From Polyangiaceae bacterium (GTDB taxonomy: Bacteria; Myxococcota_A; Polyangia; Polyangiales; Polyangiaceae), in contig JABSRN010000012.1 of assembly GCA_013214025.1 (NCBI GenBank), positions 1 to 64,000 on the forward strand: a stretch of DNA of 64,000 nucleotides, given 5' to 3'. The notes beneath the pieces are model-generated. The model was not told where the DNA came from. It made no database searches and saw only the letters and a list, made by a program, of their open reading frames with translations. Shown here piece by piece: positions 62,408 to 64,000 of the stretch. The translations under genes were made by a program, and so were the position numbers. Position 1 is the stretch's first letter, and each line of letters opens with the position of its first letter.

Positions 62408-64000
62408 AGGGCTGTCTCCGGTCGCTTGTTGGCAGGTATCACTTTGCTGCCATCCTTAAAGTCGAGCTTTTGGAGCTTCCGTACGATGACCACGTCGTCG
62501 CGGTTGGCGCCGACGGTGCCGTAGTAGTTGAAGCCGTAGCTGAGCTGGGCATAGCCGCCGATCATGTGGGTGGGTTTGACAACGATGCGGCAGACAGAGT
62601 TATGAATGCCTCGCGTACCGGTGGTCTCGGCCGTTGGCGAGTTCACCGTCTTGTCTTGGGAGTGGTACATCATGGCCGTGCCGGTCTTCACTCGCTGGCT
62701 GACCACGGCACGAGCGGCGAGAGCGCCGTTCACGTTGTAGACTTCGATCCAGTCGTTATCCTCGACCTTCAAGATTTGGGCGTCCTCTTCGCTGATCCAC
62801 ACATTCGGTCCGCCGCGAGACAAGGTCAGCATCAGCTGGTTGTCCGTGAAAGAGCTGTGGATGCCCCATTTTTGGTGAGGGGTCAGGAAATTGAGCACGA
62901 GCTGCGGCTCGCCGTTGTCCTTGGTGTCAATGACCGGTCGGATCGCTCGGGTGTTGAGCTTGGGGCGGTACAACGGGAACCCTTCACCGAAGGCGCGCAT
63001 CCAAGAGTGGTCTTGGTAGAACTGTTGGCGCCCGGTGAGCGTACGCCAGGGGATCAGTTCGAAAACGTTCGTGTGGCCCGCGCTGTAGCTCACTTCTTCG
63101 GACTCGATGCCGCTCCAGGTGGGGGCGGTGATCACTTTGCGCGGCTGAGCCACGATGTCTTCGAAGCGGATGGCGTCTGATTCGCGCCCGGCGGCGAGAT
63201 GCTGATGCTCGCGACCGGTCTTTTTCTCCAGAGCTTCCCAAGACTTCATCGCCACGTGCCCGTTGGTCTCGGGCGATAGTGCCAGGATGGTCTCGCAAGC
63301 GTTGAGATCGGTTTCGATCTTGGGCAGGCCTTGGGTTTGTCCGTCTTCTTCGACGACACCGCAGCGTTCCTTCAGGGCTTCCACGTCGGCTTTGGCGTCC
63401 CAAGAGATACCCTTGACGCTGGTGCCGAGATCGGATGCCAGAGGACCTAGGGCGGTGAAGCGCTTGTAGGTGTTCGGGTAGTCTCGTTCCACCGTGGTGA
63501 CGGACGGCATGGTCTTGCCGGGAATGGGCTCACATTCGCCCTTCTTCCAGTCTTGAACATCGAGGGCCTGACCCAGCTCCGTCGGCGTGTCGTGCATCAG
63601 CGGAGTGAGCACGATGTCCTTCTCGATGCCGAGATGGCCTTGGCAGACCTCGGAGAAGCCTTTGGCGAAACCCTTGAAGATCTCAAAGTCCGCCTTGGCT
63701 TCCCAGACCGGATCCACAGCAGCCGTCAGGGGATGGATGAAGGGATGCATATCCGTCGTGGATAGATCGTTCTTTTCGTACCAAGTGGCTGTGGGCAGCA
63801 CGATGTCCGAATACATACACGTCGTCGACATACGAAAATCGATGGTGACGAGCAGGTCCAATTTGCCTTCCGGCGCTTCGTCGTGCCACTCGACATCCGT
63901 CGGCAGTCGTTCGCCCCGAGCCTTCAAATCATCGCCCTGCACGCCGTGTTTGGCGCCGACCAGGTGTTTGAGGAAGTACTCGTGCCCCTTGGCGCTGGAG
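62404..64000 (-). CDS. narG: Nitrate reductase alpha subunit (NarG), 3' part only
   Basis: NarG is the molybdenum catalytic subunit that reduces nitrate to nitrite. The window holds its last ~531 residues of about 1,200; the 5' end lies beyond 64000. Visible segments typical of the C-terminal half are KGHEYFLKHLVGAKHG, TTCMYSDIVLPTATWYEK, KWGIHSSFTDNQLMLTLSRG and NSPTAETTGTRGIHNS. It runs open to the window edge. Presence of narGHJI without a visible nitrate transporter suggests that narK or regulators, if linked, lie farther to the right. Confidence 0.95.
   Translation of the reverse strand, partial: SSAKGHEYFLKHLVGAKHGVQGDDLKARGERLPTDVEWHDEAPEGKLDLLVTIDFRMSTTCMYSDIVLPTATWYEKNDLSTTDMHPFIHPLTAAVDPVWEAKADFEIFKGFAKGFSEVCQGHLGIEKDIVLTPLMHDTPTELGQALDVQDWKKGECEPIPGKTMPSVTTVERDYPNTYKRFTALGPLASDLGTSVKGISWDAKADVEALKERCGVVEEDGQTQGLPKIETDLNACETILALSPETNGHVAMKSWEALEKKTGREHQHLAAGRESDAIRFEDIVAQPRKVITAPTWSGIESEEVSYSAGHTNVFELIPWRTLTGRQQFYQDHSWMRAFGEGFPLYRPKLNTRAIRPVIDTKDNGEPQLVLNFLTPHQKWGIHSSFTDNQLMLTLSRGGPNVWISEEDAQILKVEDNDWIEVYNVNGALAARAVVSQRVKTGTAMMYHSQDKTVNSPTAETTGTRGIHNSVCRIVVKPTHMIGGYAQLSYGFNYYGTVGANRDDVVIVRKLQKLDFKDGSKVIPANKRPETAL

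Overview
The window looks like chromosome from a GC-rich, Gram-negative, predatory- or social-type deltaproteobacterium, most likely a member of the Myxococcota. That is an inference from gene style: two eukaryote-like Ser/Thr kinases (one fused to an ATPase and TPR array), an FHA-domain sigma-54 activator, many lipoproteins with Asp-rich or Gly-rich repeats, a von Willebrand A lipoprotein, and a long Pro-rich disordered protein. No rRNA, tRNA, CRISPR or prophage was seen, so the placement rests on protein style only.

Layout. 0.2-8.6 kb: membrane protein, lgt, a TPP riboswitch with thiC, a lipoprotein, the yacG-hslO pair, a secreted Pro/Gln-tailed protein and hemL. 8.7-20 kb: a 1235-residue kinase/ATPase/TPR protein, a 9-bp tandem repeat, glyA, a DedA-type protein, a pssA/thioredoxin-fold lipoprotein/astB operon, and a lipoprotein-LysM gene pair. 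20-26 kb: a haem block (hemX-like, hemA, hemC) followed by a lipoprotein overlapping gcvPB. 26-34 kb: a kinase with a TPR/PEGA-like partner, an FHA-sigma54 activator with its own -24/-12 promoter, a TRAM-type RNA methyltransferase, a frameshifted Cys-rich secreted protein and a plant-type fabI. 34-45 kb: an SDR, a TGS-less thrS with a coiled-coil gene upstream, a four-repeat Ca-type lipoprotein, a dihaem lipoprotein with a cupin, a hybrid histidine kinase and a TauD-type dioxygenase. 45.8-50 kb: a degenerate signal peptidase I divergent from a nucleotidyltransferase-fold protein, a vWA lipoprotein and an SDR. 50-58.6 kb: a decay zone with an FHA/GGDEF/receiver pseudogene, a methyltransferase, a disordered protein, ctaA, an outer-membrane barrel fragment cut by an IS, an IS66-type remnant and a frameshifted cyclic-nucleotide-binding gene. 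58.6-64 kb: narGHJI with a parvulin isomerase, with narG running off the right edge.

How it fits together. The recognisable core is respiration and cofactors: haem synthesis (hemA, hemC, hemL), haem A synthesis (ctaA), nitrate reductase, a c-type cytochrome lipoprotein and thiamine synthesis. Envelope genes (lgt, pssA, fabI, LysM and many lipoproteins) and signalling genes surround it. The most interesting unexplained items are the signal-peptidase-like/nucleotidyltransferase pair, the CX3C Cys-rich secreted protein, and the cluster of four broken genes between 50 and 58.6 kb.
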